The notes: generated from the letters alone by a model not told the origin. A stretch of 41,392 nucleotides of DNA from an uncultured Pseudokineococcus sp. (GCF_947499845.1 NZ_CANMPM010000022.1:1-41392); one strand, 5' to 3'; counted from the first letter of the stretch, positions 17,576-26,872 are shown. Numbers and translations are program-made.

Positions 17576-19317
17576 GGCGCGGACCTCTCCCCGGAGCCCT
17601 CGCGGCCCGCGTCGCGCCCGCCCCGGTCGTCCTCGGGCTCCTCGTCCGCGCCGTGCGTCGCGACCGCGGTCGCACCGCCGGCGGCGGCGTGCAGCCGCTC
17701 GACCGCCTCGACGACGTCCGCCTCCGCCGCGGGCTTGTCGGGCCGATGGGCGAGCACCCGCGCGAAGCGCAGGGCGAGGCCGGCGGGGTAGCGGGGGGAG
17801 CGCTGGACGCCGTCCAGGGCGATCTCGACGACGAGCTCGGGGCGCACGCGCACGACCCAGCCGTCCTCCTCGACCGCGAGGGAGCGCAGCTGCTCCGTCT
17901 GCCACGCGAGCATGGCGTCGGTGAGCCCCTTGAAGGTCTTGCCGAGCATGACGAAGCCGCCCGGCGGCCCGAAGCGGCCCTCCGGGTCGCGGGCGCCCAG
18001 CCAGAGGTTGGAGAGCGTGCCGCGGCGGCGGCCCGAGCCGTGCTCGGCGGCCAGCACGACGAGGTCGAGGGTCAGGCGCGGCTTGACCTTCACCCAGGCG
18101 GCACCGCGCCGGCCGGCGGCGTAGGGCGCGTCCGCCGCCTTGACGACGACGCCCTCGTGGCCGCGTGCGAGCGCGTCGCGGGACGCCTCCTCGGCCGCGC
18201 CCGGCTCCGCGGGGGAGGCCTCGACGCCGGGCACGGCGAGGGAGGGGGCCAGGCGCAGGAGCTCGGCGCGCCGCCGGCGGAGCGGCTCGTCGAGGAGGTC
18301 CTCGCCGTCGCGGTGCAGCAGGTCGAAGAGGACGAGCCGGAGGTCGGGCTCCTCGGCCCCGTCGCCCTCCGCCCCCCGCGCCGGCCCCGGCCCGGCCGCG
18401 CCGGCGGACCCCGCCGCTCCGGCCGCGGGGCGCCGCCGGGTCGCCACCCGTGAGGCGGTCTCCTGGAAGGGCAGGGGCCTGCGGTCGCGCCAGTCCGCCG
18501 CGCCGCCGGGGAGGAGGCCGAGGACCTCGCCGTCGAGGACGAGCACCCGGGCGGGCAGCGCGCGCACGGCGTCGGCCACGCCCGCCAGCCGGTCGGTGAC
18601 CTCCTCGCCCGTGCGCGTCCAGAGTCGGACCTCGTCGCCCTCGCGGTGGACCTGCACGCGGACGCCGTCCAGCTTCCACTCGACGACCGCCGGTCCCGTG
18701 CGCGCCAGGGCGTCGGCCACGGAGGGGGCCGAGGCGGCCAGCATGGGCGCGAGGGGACGGCCGACCCGGAGGCCGACGGCCGCGAGCGCCCCCTGCGCCT
18801 CGGCGGGCCCGGAGGCCCCCAGCGCCCGACCGGCCACCTCGACGACGTCGCCGGAGAGCGTGAGGGCGCGGCGGACGTCGGCGGCCGGGACCCCCGCGGC
18901 GGCCGCCACGGCCTCGACGAGGACCCCGCGCTGGGCGCCCTGGCGCAGCTCGCCGGACACGAGCCCGCCGACCAGCCGCTGCTCGGGCCCGGTCGCGGCG
19001 GCCAGGACCGCCGCGAGCAGCTCGCGCCGCCGGCCGGCCGACCCCGGACCCGCCTCCGCCGCGGCGGCCTCCATGGCCGCGTCGAGGTCGAGGACGTCGA
19101 GCGACGCCTCGGCCGCCGGCGGCGGGCGGTCGGCCAGCGACCGCCACCCGAGGCCCGTGCGCCGCTGCCGCAGCTCGCCCTCGAGGTAGCGGACGACGAC
19201 GTCGCGCTCGTCCTCCGCCGCCTCGCGCAGCACCGCGGCGACGAGGTCGCGCTTGCGGGTGCGCGACGACGTGGCGGCGACCTCGTCGAGGCGGGCGGCG
19301 AGCACGGCGAGCAGCAC
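17572..19317 (-). CDS. ATP-dependent DNA ligase (LigB type)
   Basis: 581 aa from the GTG at 19317, which has a possible -10 (CATGAT) 6 nt upstream. The N-terminal ~190 residues are the helical DNA-binding domain (RKRDLVAAVLREAAEDERD). The adenylation domain has motif I EWKLDGVRVQVHR with nucleophile Lys215, the LDGE motif (VLVLDGEVLGLL), EGVVVKAADAPY and the closing WVKVKP. The OB domain follows, with GFVMLGKTFKGLTD. An Ala/Gly/Pro-rich insert of ~30 residues lies between SRVATRRR and EEPDLRLVLFDLL. The enzyme seals nicks using ATP; the replicative NAD-dependent LigA is expected elsewhere. It is the first gene of a two-gene operon with the polymerase. Confidence 0.93.
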   Translation of the reverse strand: MLLAVLAARLDEVAATSSRTRKRDLVAAVLREAAEDERDVVVRYLEGELRQRRTGLGWRSLADRPPPAAEASLDVLDLDAAMEAAAAEAGPGSAGRRRELLAAVLAAATGPEQRLVGGLVSGELRQGAQRGVLVEAVAAAAGVPAADVRRALTLSGDVVEVAGRALGASGPAEAQGALAAVGLRVGRPLAPMLAASAPSVADALARTGPAVVEWKLDGVRVQVHREGDEVRLWTRTGEEVTDRLAGVADAVRALPARVLVLDGEVLGLLPGGAADWRDRRPLPFQETASRVATRRRPAAGAAGSAGAAGPGPARGAEGDGAEEPDLRLVLFDLLHRDGEDLLDEPLRRRRAELLRLAPSLAVPGVEASPAEPGAAEEASRDALARGHEGVVVKAADAPYAAGRRGAAWVKVKPRLTLDLVVLAAEHGSGRRRGTLSNLWLGARDPEGRFGPPGGFVMLGKTFKGLTDAMLAWQTEQLRSLAVEEDGWVVRVRPELVVEIALDGVQRSPRYPAGLALRFARVLAHRPDKPAAEADVVEAVERLHAAAGGATAVATHGADEEPEDDRGGRDAGREGSGERSAP

Positions 19318-19323
19318 GCCCCC

Positions 19324-19329
19324 ATCATG
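19324..19329 (-). promoter_or_regulatory. candidate leaderless -10 (CATGAT) for the ligase operon
   Basis: On the minus strand CATGAT (19329-19324) is followed by 6 nt (GGGGGC) and then the GTG at 19317. A at position 2 and T at 6 match the window's other -10 boxes; the first base does not. Weak evidence alone. Confidence 0.35.
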
Positions 19330-19428
19330 GGCGGGCGCACCGACAGCCGGCCCGGCCGGCTCCGCCCCCGCCGCACCTGCGCGGGGGAGGCCCGTCGGCC
19401 GCCGCCCGACGACCCGACGGAGGACACC

Positions 19429-20073
19429 GTGCCCGACGCTCCCCGCAGCCACCCCGACGACGCGGGCGTGGTGCAGCGCCTCGTCGACCTGGGCGTCCGG
19501 GGGGCCGGGCCCCTCGACAGCGCGGCCGAGGTCGCCGCAGCGGCCGTGCGCGCCTCCGGGAGCGCCGAGCAGGCGATCGACCGGCTGGTGGCCCAGCACG
19601 TGCGCCTCGCCGGGGCCGAGGGCTTCGCGACCGGGCTCGGCGGCCTCGTCACGCTGCCCGTCGCCCTCCCCGCGAACGTCGTCGCCTTCTACGCGCTGGG
19701 CACGCGCCTCGCGGCCGCCGTCGCCCACGTCCGCGGCTACGACCTCGAGGACGGCCGCGTGCGCGCCGCCGTCCTGGACAGCCTGATCGGCGCGGGCAAC
19801 GCCCTGCCGGGGGCGGCCGGCGGGGGGCTGCTCTCGCGGACGCTGCTGCGCGGCCTGCCCACGCCGATGCGGATGGCGGTCAACAAGGGCGTCGGCTTCC
19901 GGCTCCTCGGGCAGACGGGCGCGCGCGCCGCCGGGCGCCTCGGCCGCTTCGTGCCCGTGGCCGGCGGCGTCGTCGGCGCCGCCGCCGACGCCTGGCTCAT
20001 GCGCGGCATCGGCCGCCGCGCCCGCGAGGACTTCCCGGCCGATGGCACCGCGGGACTCGCCCGCCGCGCCTGA
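19429..20073 (+). CDS. EcsC family protein
   Basis: 214 aa. The GTG at 19429 is preceded by a good GGAGGA site (19419-19424). It carries the pattern of the EcsC domain: AAVRASGSAEQAIDRLVAQH, GFATGLGGLVTLPVALPANV, then a hydrophobic stretch and FYALGTRLAAAVAHVRGYDL. A glycine-rich hydrophobic region near the C-terminus (GRFVPVAGGVVGAAADAWL) may touch membrane. EcsC lies in an ABC transporter operon in Bacillus, but most family members have no assigned activity. It is transcribed divergently from the ligase, with ~110 bp between starts. Confidence 0.83.
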   Translation: MPDAPRSHPDDAGVVQRLVDLGVRGAGPLDSAAEVAAAAVRASGSAEQAIDRLVAQHVRLAGAEGFATGLGGLVTLPVALPANVVAFYALGTRLAAAVAHVRGYDLEDGRVRAAVLDSLIGAGNALPGAAGGGLLSRTLLRGLPTPMRMAVNKGVGFRLLGQTGARAAGRLGRFVPVAGGVVGAAADAWLMRGIGRRAREDFPADGTAGLARRA

Positions 20074-20234
20074 GGGGGACCTCGGCGGGCGAGCCCGGTG
20101 CCCGCACGACGGGCGGAGCACCGGTGCGGGCTGGCGCCTCACGGGGCGCCCGACCCGCCAGGCGGGCGTCGGGACGTCGGGGCCTCGGGGCGTCGGGGGC
20201 AGGTCTCCGCGGGGCCGGCCCGCGACGGCGCTCG

Positions 20235-20240
20235 TAGGCT
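20235..20240 (+). promoter_or_regulatory. -10 box (TAGGCT) for the DUF1232 gene
   Basis: TAGGCT at 20235-20240 lies 39 nt before the GTG at 20280, so a short leader with a GGAGG ribosome-binding site (20269-20273) is expected. This gene is not leaderless. The gap from 20074 to 20279 shows nothing else. Confidence 0.45.
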
Positions 20241-20279
20241 GGGGACGTCGGTCCACCGCCCAGCCCCCGGAGGTCCCCC

Positions 20280-20705
20280 GTGGCCGCTCGTCGTTCCCGC
20301 GCCGGCGCGTGGCGCGCCCTCGCCGCCGCCCTCGCCCGCTCCCGCCGCCCGGGCGACCCGGGCCTGCTCGACCAGCTGTCCGCGCTCCCGCGCCTCGTCG
20401 TCGCGACCGCGCGCGGCCGCTACACCGGCACCTCGACGCAGCGGCTCGCCCTCATGGCGCTGGCCGCGGCGTACGTCGTCTCGCCCGTGGACCTCGTGCC
20501 CGAGGCCGTCTTCCTGCTCGCCGGCCTCGCCGACGACGCCCTCGTCCTCGCCTGGCTCGCGGGCGCCGTCCTCGACGAGACGAGCGCCTTCCTGCGCTGG
20601 GAGCGCACCGACGGCGCCGCACGCGGCGCCAGCGGCGGCCGCGACGGCCGCGACGGCCGCGGCTCCTCGCGCGGGGAGACGGTCGAGGGGCACGTCGTCG
20701 TCTGA
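20280..20705 (+). CDS. DUF1232 (YkvA-like) small membrane protein
   Basis: 141 aa. The GTG at 20280 has a clear GGAGG 6 nt upstream. The core TQRLALMALAAAYVVSPVDL, then VPEAVFLLAGLADDALVLAW, is the DUF1232 signature, with hydrophobic segments around a conserved SPVDLVPE turn. Residues 1-35 are Arg/Ala-rich, and the last ~35 hold a repeated GRDGRDGRG stretch that is probably disordered. Function of the family is unknown. Confidence 0.85.
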   Translation: MAARRSRAGAWRALAAALARSRRPGDPGLLDQLSALPRLVVATARGRYTGTSTQRLALMALAAAYVVSPVDLVPEAVFLLAGLADDALVLAWLAGAVLDETSAFLRWERTDGAARGASGGRDGRDGRGSSRGETVEGHVVV

Positions 20706-20776
20706 GCCGCGCAGGGCTCGCGCCGACCGGCCGCCGGAGACCTCCGGCCGCCGCCCGCGGCCTGTGGACGAGCGCT

Positions 20777-20795
20777 GCGGGCGGTCGCCGCCCGC
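20777..20795 (+). terminator. possible terminator after the DUF1232 gene
   Basis: 8-bp stem GCGGGCGG / CCGCCCGC with a TCG loop, in the 106-nt gap before the DUF4192 gene. It ends 16 nt before that gene's ATG, so it could instead affect its leader. Confidence 0.35.
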
Positions 20796-20811
20796 CGCCA
20801 CGCTCGCCCGC

Positions 20812-22197
20812 ATGCCGAACCCCTCGCAGCCCCCCGCCCCCTCTCCGTCGTCGCCCCACGGCCGCTCCGCCGGCGGTGGCCCGCCGGCCGTGCTGCGGGT
20901 CTCCGACCCGCGCGAGCTGCTGGCCCTGGTGCCGCACCAGCTCGGCTTCACCCCGCGGCGCAGCGTCGTGCTCGTGTGCCTGCGCGGCGAGCGCCGGCGC
21001 GTCGGCCTCGTCGTCCGGGCGGACCTGCCGGCGGTCGACGAGCGCGAGCGGCGCCTGCTCGCCGCGCACCGCGTCGAGGCCGACCTCGTCGACCGCCTGG
21101 GCGCCGTGGTCGACCGGCTCGTGGCGCTCGCGGTCCGCGACGGCGCCGCGGCCGTGGTGGCCGTCGTCTACGACGACCCGGCCGCTCCCGACCCGGGGGC
21201 TGCCGCTCCTGTCGCTCCTGACCCGGGGGCGACCCACCCGCTCCTCCCCGGGGCGGCGGCGTCCGGGGAGGACGCGCGCGACACGTCGGTGGCCGGGCTG
21301 GTCGAGGTCCTCCTCGGCGGTGCCTGCGCCACGGCGGGCGTCGCGCTGGCCGACGTCTGGTGGGTCGACGGGCACCGCTTCCGCTCCCTCGGCTGCCGCG
21401 AGGAGCGCTGCTGCCCGGCGGCCGGCGAGCCGCTGGAGGCGCTGGACGGCACGGTCGTCGCCGCGGAGATGGTCTCCCGCGGCTCCTCGCCCGCCGGCGC
21501 GCGCGAGAGCCTGCTCGACGACCTGCGGCCCGCGGGCGCCGAGGCGCGGCTCGACGCCGCCCGCAGCGCGGCCTCGGCCCGGCGCCGGGCGCGACGGGCC
21601 GCGGGGGAGCCCCCCCGCGCCGCCCGCGTGCGCGCCGAGGCCCTCGCGGGCCTGCGCGCCGCCGCCGAGGTCGAGCGGCTGGCCCACCTCGCCCGCGAGG
21701 AGGGCGGCCGCGGCGGCGGCGCCGACGAGCTCCACGACCCCGCGCTGCTGGGGCGCCTGGCCGCCGCCCTGCGCGACCCCTGGCTGCGGGACGCCCTCCT
21801 GGTGAGCCTCGTCCCCGGCGCGGGCGACCTGCCCGAGCAGCTCGTGCTCACCGGCCCGGACGAGCGCGCCGAGGCGCTGCTGGAGACCGTCGTCGGCGAC
21901 CCGGGGGGCGCCCGCGAGCCGGACCCGGCGCTGCTCGAGCCCACCTGCGCCGTCCTGGCGGCCGTCGTGCGCCACCTGCCGGGCGCAGCGGGCGCCGACG
22001 CGCTGGCGGCCCTGGCGTGGGCCGCCTGGTGGAGCGGTGACGGCGCCCGCGCCGTCTCGTGCGCCGAGCGCGCGCTGGAGGCGAGGGCGGGGACGCCGAT
22101 GGCCGAGCTCGTCCTCGACCTCGTGGACGCCGGGGCGGCGCCCGCCTGGGTGCGGGCGCGACGCGACGCGGAGGTGGCCGGCGGGGCGGACGGGTGA
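20812..22197 (+). CDS. DUF4192 domain protein
   Basis: 461 aa from the ATG at 20812; the ribosome-binding site is poor. After a Pro/Ser-rich leader of ~25 residues comes the family start LRVSDPRELLALVPHQLGFT, then PRRSVVLVCLRG and VGLVVRADLPAVDE. A middle part includes DVWWVDGHRFRSLGCREERCCP with clustered Cys residues (GCREERCC). The C-terminal ~120 residues are helical (ALAWAAWWSGDGARAVSCAE, then RALEA) and TPR-like. A Pro/Ala insertion near residues 125-150 repeats APDPGA. DUF4192 is common in actinobacteria and has no known function. Confidence 0.86.
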   Translation: MPNPSQPPAPSPSSPHGRSAGGGPPAVLRVSDPRELLALVPHQLGFTPRRSVVLVCLRGERRRVGLVVRADLPAVDERERRLLAAHRVEADLVDRLGAVVDRLVALAVRDGAAAVVAVVYDDPAAPDPGAAAPVAPDPGATHPLLPGAAASGEDARDTSVAGLVEVLLGGACATAGVALADVWWVDGHRFRSLGCREERCCPAAGEPLEALDGTVVAAEMVSRGSSPAGARESLLDDLRPAGAEARLDAARSAASARRRARRAAGEPPRAARVRAEALAGLRAAAEVERLAHLAREEGGRGGGADELHDPALLGRLAAALRDPWLRDALLVSLVPGAGDLPEQLVLTGPDERAEALLETVVGDPGGAREPDPALLEPTCAVLAAVVRHLPGAAGADALAALAWAAWWSGDGARAVSCAERALEARAGTPMAELVLDLVDAGAAPAWVRARRDAEVAGGADG

Positions 22198-22257
22198 CCT
22201 GCGGCCCGACCGCCCGCGCCGCCGGCGGTCCGCACGGTGGGACGCCGCGGCGGACGG

Positions 22258-22287
22258 TTGAGCGGCCCGAGGCGCCGCGGGTACCGT
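22258..22287 (+). promoter_or_regulatory. promoter upstream of the SAM riboswitch
   Basis: TTGAGC (22258-22263) and TACCGT (22282-22287) with an 18-bp spacer form the best -35/-10 pair in the window. The predicted start, about 7 nt downstream, coincides with the first base of the riboswitch P1 stem (22295). Confidence 0.7.
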
Positions 22288-22294
22288 CGGCGCA

Positions 22295-22411
22295 GGTCAT
22301 GAGTCCCAGCGCCAAGCCCCGGCTCGCTGGGCGGCAACCCTCCTCCGCGGTGGGGTGCCCCGGGTGATGACCTGGCCCGTCGGAGCCCGGCGGGCAAGCG
22401 CGGGCCGGCGA
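22295..22411 (+). promoter_or_regulatory. SAM-IV riboswitch
   Basis: The P1 stem pairs GGTCAT (22295-22300) with ATGACC (22367-22372). Between them are the conserved GAGT..CAGCG, AAGCCCCGGCTCGCTGG, CGGCAACCCTCC, GCGGTGGGGTGCC and CCGGGTGA blocks of the SAM-IV class, known from actinobacteria. A further helix region follows P1 to about 22407, as in this class. It binds S-adenosylmethionine and should lower metX expression when SAM is plentiful. It ends ~20 nt before the metX ribosome-binding site, so control of translation is likely, though premature termination cannot be excluded. The 3' limit is approximate. Confidence 0.92.
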
Positions 22412-22440
22412 GCACGGCCCCGGGTCCCGAGGAGACGACC

Positions 22441-23862
22441 GTGGGCAGCACGTCGACCACCACCCGCAGCGGCGCCACGGCGGACGCCGGCGCCGAGCCC
22501 GCCCCGGTGCGGGCGGCGTCCCGGCCCGTGCCGGCGGCCCGCTCGTCCCGCCCCGCGGCTCCCGGCGCCACCGCGGACCCGGGCTCCCGCGCCGACCGGG
22601 CCCCCACCGACCAGGCCCCCGCCGACCGGGTCTCCACCGACCTTTCTCGCGCGACGGACGGGCCGGAGGGGGAGCCCGCGGTGCGCGCCCCAGGAGAGGT
22701 GGGGCCACCGCCGGCCTCGGGGGCCTGGCGCCCGGGCGACCCCGTCGGCGGACGCCGGTTCTGCGCCGTCGGCGACCTGCGCCTGGAGTCCGGCGAGGTC
22801 CTGCCCGACGTCGTCCTGGCCTACGAGACGTGGGGCGAGCCCGACGCCGACCGCGCCAACGTCGTCCTCGTCTGCCACGCCCTCACGGGGGACAGCCACG
22901 TCAGCGGTCCGGCGGGGGAGGGGCACCCCTCCCCGGGCTGGTGGGACGCGCTGGTCGGCCCGGGCCGGGCCCTGGACACGAGGCGCTGGTGCGTTGTCGC
23001 CGTCAACGTGCTGGGCGGCTGCCAGGGCAGCACCGGTCCGTCGTCGACCGCGCCCGACGGCCGGCCCTGGGGCAGCCGGTTCCCGGCCACGACTGTGCGC
23101 GACCAGGTGGCCGCCGAGGCGGCGCTGGCCGACGCCCTGGGGGTCCGCGCCTGGGCGCTCGTCCTGGGTGGCTCGATGGGCGGCATGCGGGCGCTCGAGT
23201 GGGCCGTCGACCGCCCCGAGCGGGTCCGTCGCCTCCTCGTCCTCGCCTCCTGCGCCGCGTCGAGCGCCGACCAGATCGCCTGGTCGGCGGCCCAGCTGGC
23301 CGCGGTCGAGGGCGACGCCGGCTGGGCGGGCGGCGACTACCACGGGGCTGCGGACGGCGAGGGCCCGCACCGCGGCCTCGGGGTCGCGCGGCGCATCGCC
23401 CACACGACCTACCGCAGCGCGGAGGAGCTCGGCGAGCGGTTCGGGCGGGCGGGGCAGCCGGGGGAGGACCCGTCCCGCGGCGGGCGCTACGCCGTCGAGT
23501 CCTATCTCGACCACCACGCCGACAAGCTGGTCCGGCGCTTCGACGCGGGCTCCTACGTCGTCCTCGTGCGGGCGATGAACGGCCACGACGTCGGGCGCGG
23601 CCGCGGCGGCGTCGCCGCGGCCCTGGGGCGCGTGACGGCGACGAGCACGGTCGCCGCGGTGAGCAGCGACCGCCTGTACCCGGTGCGCGACAGCGAGGTC
23701 CTCGCCGCCGCGCTGCCCGGGTCCCCGCCGGTCCGCGTCCTGGAGTCCCCGGCCGGCCACGACGGCTTCCTCGTCGAGGTCGAGGCCGTGGGCGAGCTCG
23801 TGCGCGAGCTGCTGGCCGCCCCGGGAGGGCCGACGGACCCGGCGCCCCGGCCGGCGGGCTAG
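22441..23862 (+). CDS. metX: homoserine O-acetyltransferase
   Basis: 473 aa from the GTG at 22441 (GAGGAG 6 nt upstream). It has an alpha/beta hydrolase fold with LAYETWGEP, CHALTGDSH, LGGCQGSTGPSS, the nucleophile Ser in LGGSMGGMRALEW, an Asp in the region of SSDRLYPV, and His in SPAGHDGFLVE. It transfers acetyl from acetyl-CoA to homoserine in methionine synthesis, in agreement with the SAM riboswitch upstream. The first ~95 residues are a Ser/Thr/Ala/Pro-rich extension absent from typical members. A second GTG at 22681 has an even better site (GGAGGGGGA), so a short form of 393 aa is possible. The stop codon overlaps the stop of the convergent Nudix gene. Confidence 0.94.
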   Translation: MGSTSTTTRSGATADAGAEPAPVRAASRPVPAARSSRPAAPGATADPGSRADRAPTDQAPADRVSTDLSRATDGPEGEPAVRAPGEVGPPPASGAWRPGDPVGGRRFCAVGDLRLESGEVLPDVVLAYETWGEPDADRANVVLVCHALTGDSHVSGPAGEGHPSPGWWDALVGPGRALDTRRWCVVAVNVLGGCQGSTGPSSTAPDGRPWGSRFPATTVRDQVAAEAALADALGVRAWALVLGGSMGGMRALEWAVDRPERVRRLLVLASCAASSADQIAWSAAQLAAVEGDAGWAGGDYHGAADGEGPHRGLGVARRIAHTTYRSAEELGERFGRAGQPGEDPSRGGRYAVESYLDHHADKLVRRFDAGSYVVLVRAMNGHDVGRGRGGVAAALGRVTATSTVAAVSSDRLYPVRDSEVLAAALPGSPPVRVLESPAGHDGFLVEVEAVGELVRELLAAPGGPTDPAPRPAG

Positions 23863-24356
23863 GCGCCCGGGCGCCCGTCGGCGGCCCAGGACCGCAGGCC
23901 GTCCCAGGTCGTGGCGAGGCCCGGGTGCAGCGGCAGCGCCCCCACGTCCTCCAGGGCGACCCAGCGCACCTCGTCGGACTCGGCCGTCGCCGCGTGCGGT
24001 CGCACGTCCTCGGCCCCGCGCAGGCGGCCGAGCACGACGGTGTAGGTCCACCCCCCGAGGTCGGCGGTGACGCGGCGGTCGAGGACGTCGACGGCGCCCG
24101 CCGGGACGCCGGTCTCCTCCCACGCCTCGCGCAGGGCGCCGGCGACCGCGTCCTCGTGGCTGTCGACGGCCCCGCCGGGCAGCCCCCACGTGCCCCCCAG
24201 GTGCGTCCACCCGGCCCGCAGCTGCAGCAGGGCGTGGGTGCGCCCCGCCGGGGCGCCGCCGGCGCCGTCGGCCAGCAGCAGCAGGCCCGCGGCGCCGTGG
24301 AGGCCCCAGCGGCGGGCGCCCGAGGCCGTCCGCACCCACCCGTCCCCGTCGCCCAC
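23859..24356 (-). CDS. Nudix hydrolase
   Basis: 165 aa. GTG start at 24356 with no ribosome-binding site but a TAGCGT box 6 nt upstream. The canonical Nudix box is complete: [20 protein letters not shown] followed by ETG. It starts [15 protein letters not shown], and the middle has [14 protein letters not shown], typical of MutT-like enzymes. The substrate is not predictable: 8-oxo-dGTP and other nucleoside diphosphate derivatives are options. It converges on metX with overlapping stop codons. Confidence 0.9.
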   Translation of the reverse strand: MGDGDGWVRTASGARRWGLHGAAGLLLLADGAGGAPAGRTHALLQLRAGWTHLGGTWGLPGGAVDSHEDAVAGALREAWEETGVPAGAVDVLDRRVTADLGGWTYTVVLGRLRGAEDVRPHAATAESDEVRWVALEDVGALPLHPGLATTWDGLRSWAADGRPGA

Positions 24357-24362
24357 GCGGCC

Positions 24363-24368
24363 ACGCTA
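24363..24368 (-). promoter_or_regulatory. leaderless -10 (TAGCGT) of the minus-strand Nudix gene
   Basis: On the minus strand TAGCGT (24368-24363) is followed by 6 nt (GGCCGC) and the GTG at 24356. No Shine-Dalgarno sequence could fit. Confidence 0.55.
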
Positions 24369-24407
24369 CGGCGCGGCCGACCGGGCGGCGGGCCGGGTCT
24401 CGTCCGG

Positions 24408-24413
24408 TAGCGT
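24408..24413 (+). promoter_or_regulatory. -10 box (TAGCGT) for the universal stress protein gene
   Basis: TAGCGT at 24408-24413 is ~84 nt upstream of the ATG at 24497, giving a leader of ~75 nt with a purine-rich GAGGGAGG site. It is divergent from the Nudix promoter 40 nt away. Confidence 0.42.
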
Positions 24414-24496
24414 CCTCCGGGCGCCCTCGCGCGGGCCCGGACCGGCGGGCACCGCGCCCGCGGGGGCGGTGCCCGGAGGAGCCCGAGGGAGGCCGC

Positions 24497-24910
24497 ATGA
24501 GCGTCGTCGTGGGTTTCGCGCCGACCCGGGAGGGCCGCGCCGCCCTCGCCGCGGGCCTGGCCGAGGCGGTCCGCCGCGGGTCGCGCGTGGTCGTCGTCGA
24601 CAACCGGCGCGCCGACCCCGACGACCCGGACCCGCGCGCGACGAGCACCGCGGCCCTCGAGGCGCTGCGCCCCGAGGTGGAGGAGGCGCTCGGCGCGGAC
24701 GCCGCCGCGCCCGCGTACGAGCTGCGTCCCCTGACGCCCGGAGCCGAGCCGTCCGCCGACCTGCTGGCCGTCGCGACCGACGCGGGCGCCGACGTCGTCG
24801 TCATCGGCCTGCGCCGGCGGACCCCGGTGGGCAAGCTCATCCTCGGCTCGGGCGCCCAGCGCATCCTCTTCGACGCCCCCTGCCCCGTCCTGGCGGTCAA
24901 GCCCTCCTGA
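24497..24910 (+). CDS. universal stress protein family (UspA-like)
   Basis: 137 aa, a single Usp domain. The ATG follows a GGGAGG ribosome-binding site. It begins [15 protein letters not shown] and ends with the family's nucleotide-binding signature: [20 protein letters not shown], then [18 protein letters not shown]. The G-2x-G-9x-G(S/T) pattern that indicates ATP binding is roughly kept ([17 protein letters not shown]). The role is not predictable; such proteins respond to stress, hypoxia or stationary phase. It stands alone between a divergent gene and sigA. Confidence 0.87.
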   Translation: MSVVVGFAPTREGRAALAAGLAEAVRRGSRVVVVDNRRADPDDPDPRATSTAALEALRPEVEEALGADAAAPAYELRPLTPGAEPSADLLAVATDAGADVVVIGLRRRTPVGKLILGSGAQRILFDAPCPVLAVKPS

Positions 24911-24918
24911 GGCGCCCA

Positions 24919-24934
24919 CCGCCCGGACGGGCGG
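24919..24934 (+). terminator. weak terminator after the Usp gene
   Basis: 6-bp stem CCGCCC / GGGCGG with a GGAC loop, 9 nt after the Usp stop. Short, so low confidence. Confidence 0.35.
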
Positions 24935-25063
24935 CGACCACCCTCCGCGACGCGCAGGCCCCGACGGGCACGGCCCCCGGCCCCGGACGCGCTCCCGGGC
25001 GACGGCCCGTGACCGCGGGCCCCGGTGCCCCCCGGCCGGCCCCGAGCACCGCGCGCGCTGTGC

Positions 25064-25069
25064 GACGAT
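25064..25069 (+). promoter_or_regulatory. candidate sigA -10 (GACGAT)
   Basis: Within TGTGCGACGAT, 183 nt upstream of the sigA GTG; no strong -35. It is the most promoter-like site in the 341-nt gap 24911-25251, which also holds the weak terminator, a short ORF and a hairpin, listed separately. Confidence 0.33.
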
Positions 25070-25094
25070 GGGGACTTGCGAACGACCTGTCTCG

Positions 25095-25129
25095 CCATGC
25101 CCGAAAACGACGCGCCCACCGGGGCATGG
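25095..25129 (+). other. inverted repeat in the sigA leader
   Basis: CCATGCCC (25095-25102) pairs with GGGCATGG (25122-25129), 19-nt loop that includes an A-rich GAAAAC. It lies ~120 nt before the sigA start and could be a regulatory hairpin. Confidence 0.45.
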
Positions 25130-25150
25130 ATCGGGGCGGGTGCTCGTTGA
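25097..25150 (+). other. possible 17-codon leader ORF before sigA
   Basis: An ATG inside the left arm of the hairpin opens a 17-residue reading frame ([17 protein letters not shown]) that stops before the sigA coding region. No ribosome-binding site is visible and such short frames are common by chance. Confidence 0.2.
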
Positions 25151-25251
25151 CCACCTCGTCATCCCGTCCCCGCCTTCTCCCGGGCGTCGCCGCCGTCCCA
25201 CCCGCCGGTGGTCCCGCCGCCCCGCTCGTCCACCTCGACGAAAGGCAGTCC

Positions 25252-26856
<1,605 letters not shown>

Positions 26857-26872
26857 TCGCCCGCCGGCAGCA

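Noticed and set aside
21180-21240. Direct repeat GCTCCCGACCCGGGGGC-like within the DUF4192 gene
   Set aside because: It is an in-frame PDPGA-type low-complexity duplication in a coding linker, not a separate element.
25127-25251. N-terminal extension of SigA in the same frame
   Set aside because: Third positions are often A or T here (GAT, TCA, CGT, CTT, CCA, GGT, GAA), unlike the coding part, and AAAGG supports the GTG at 25252.
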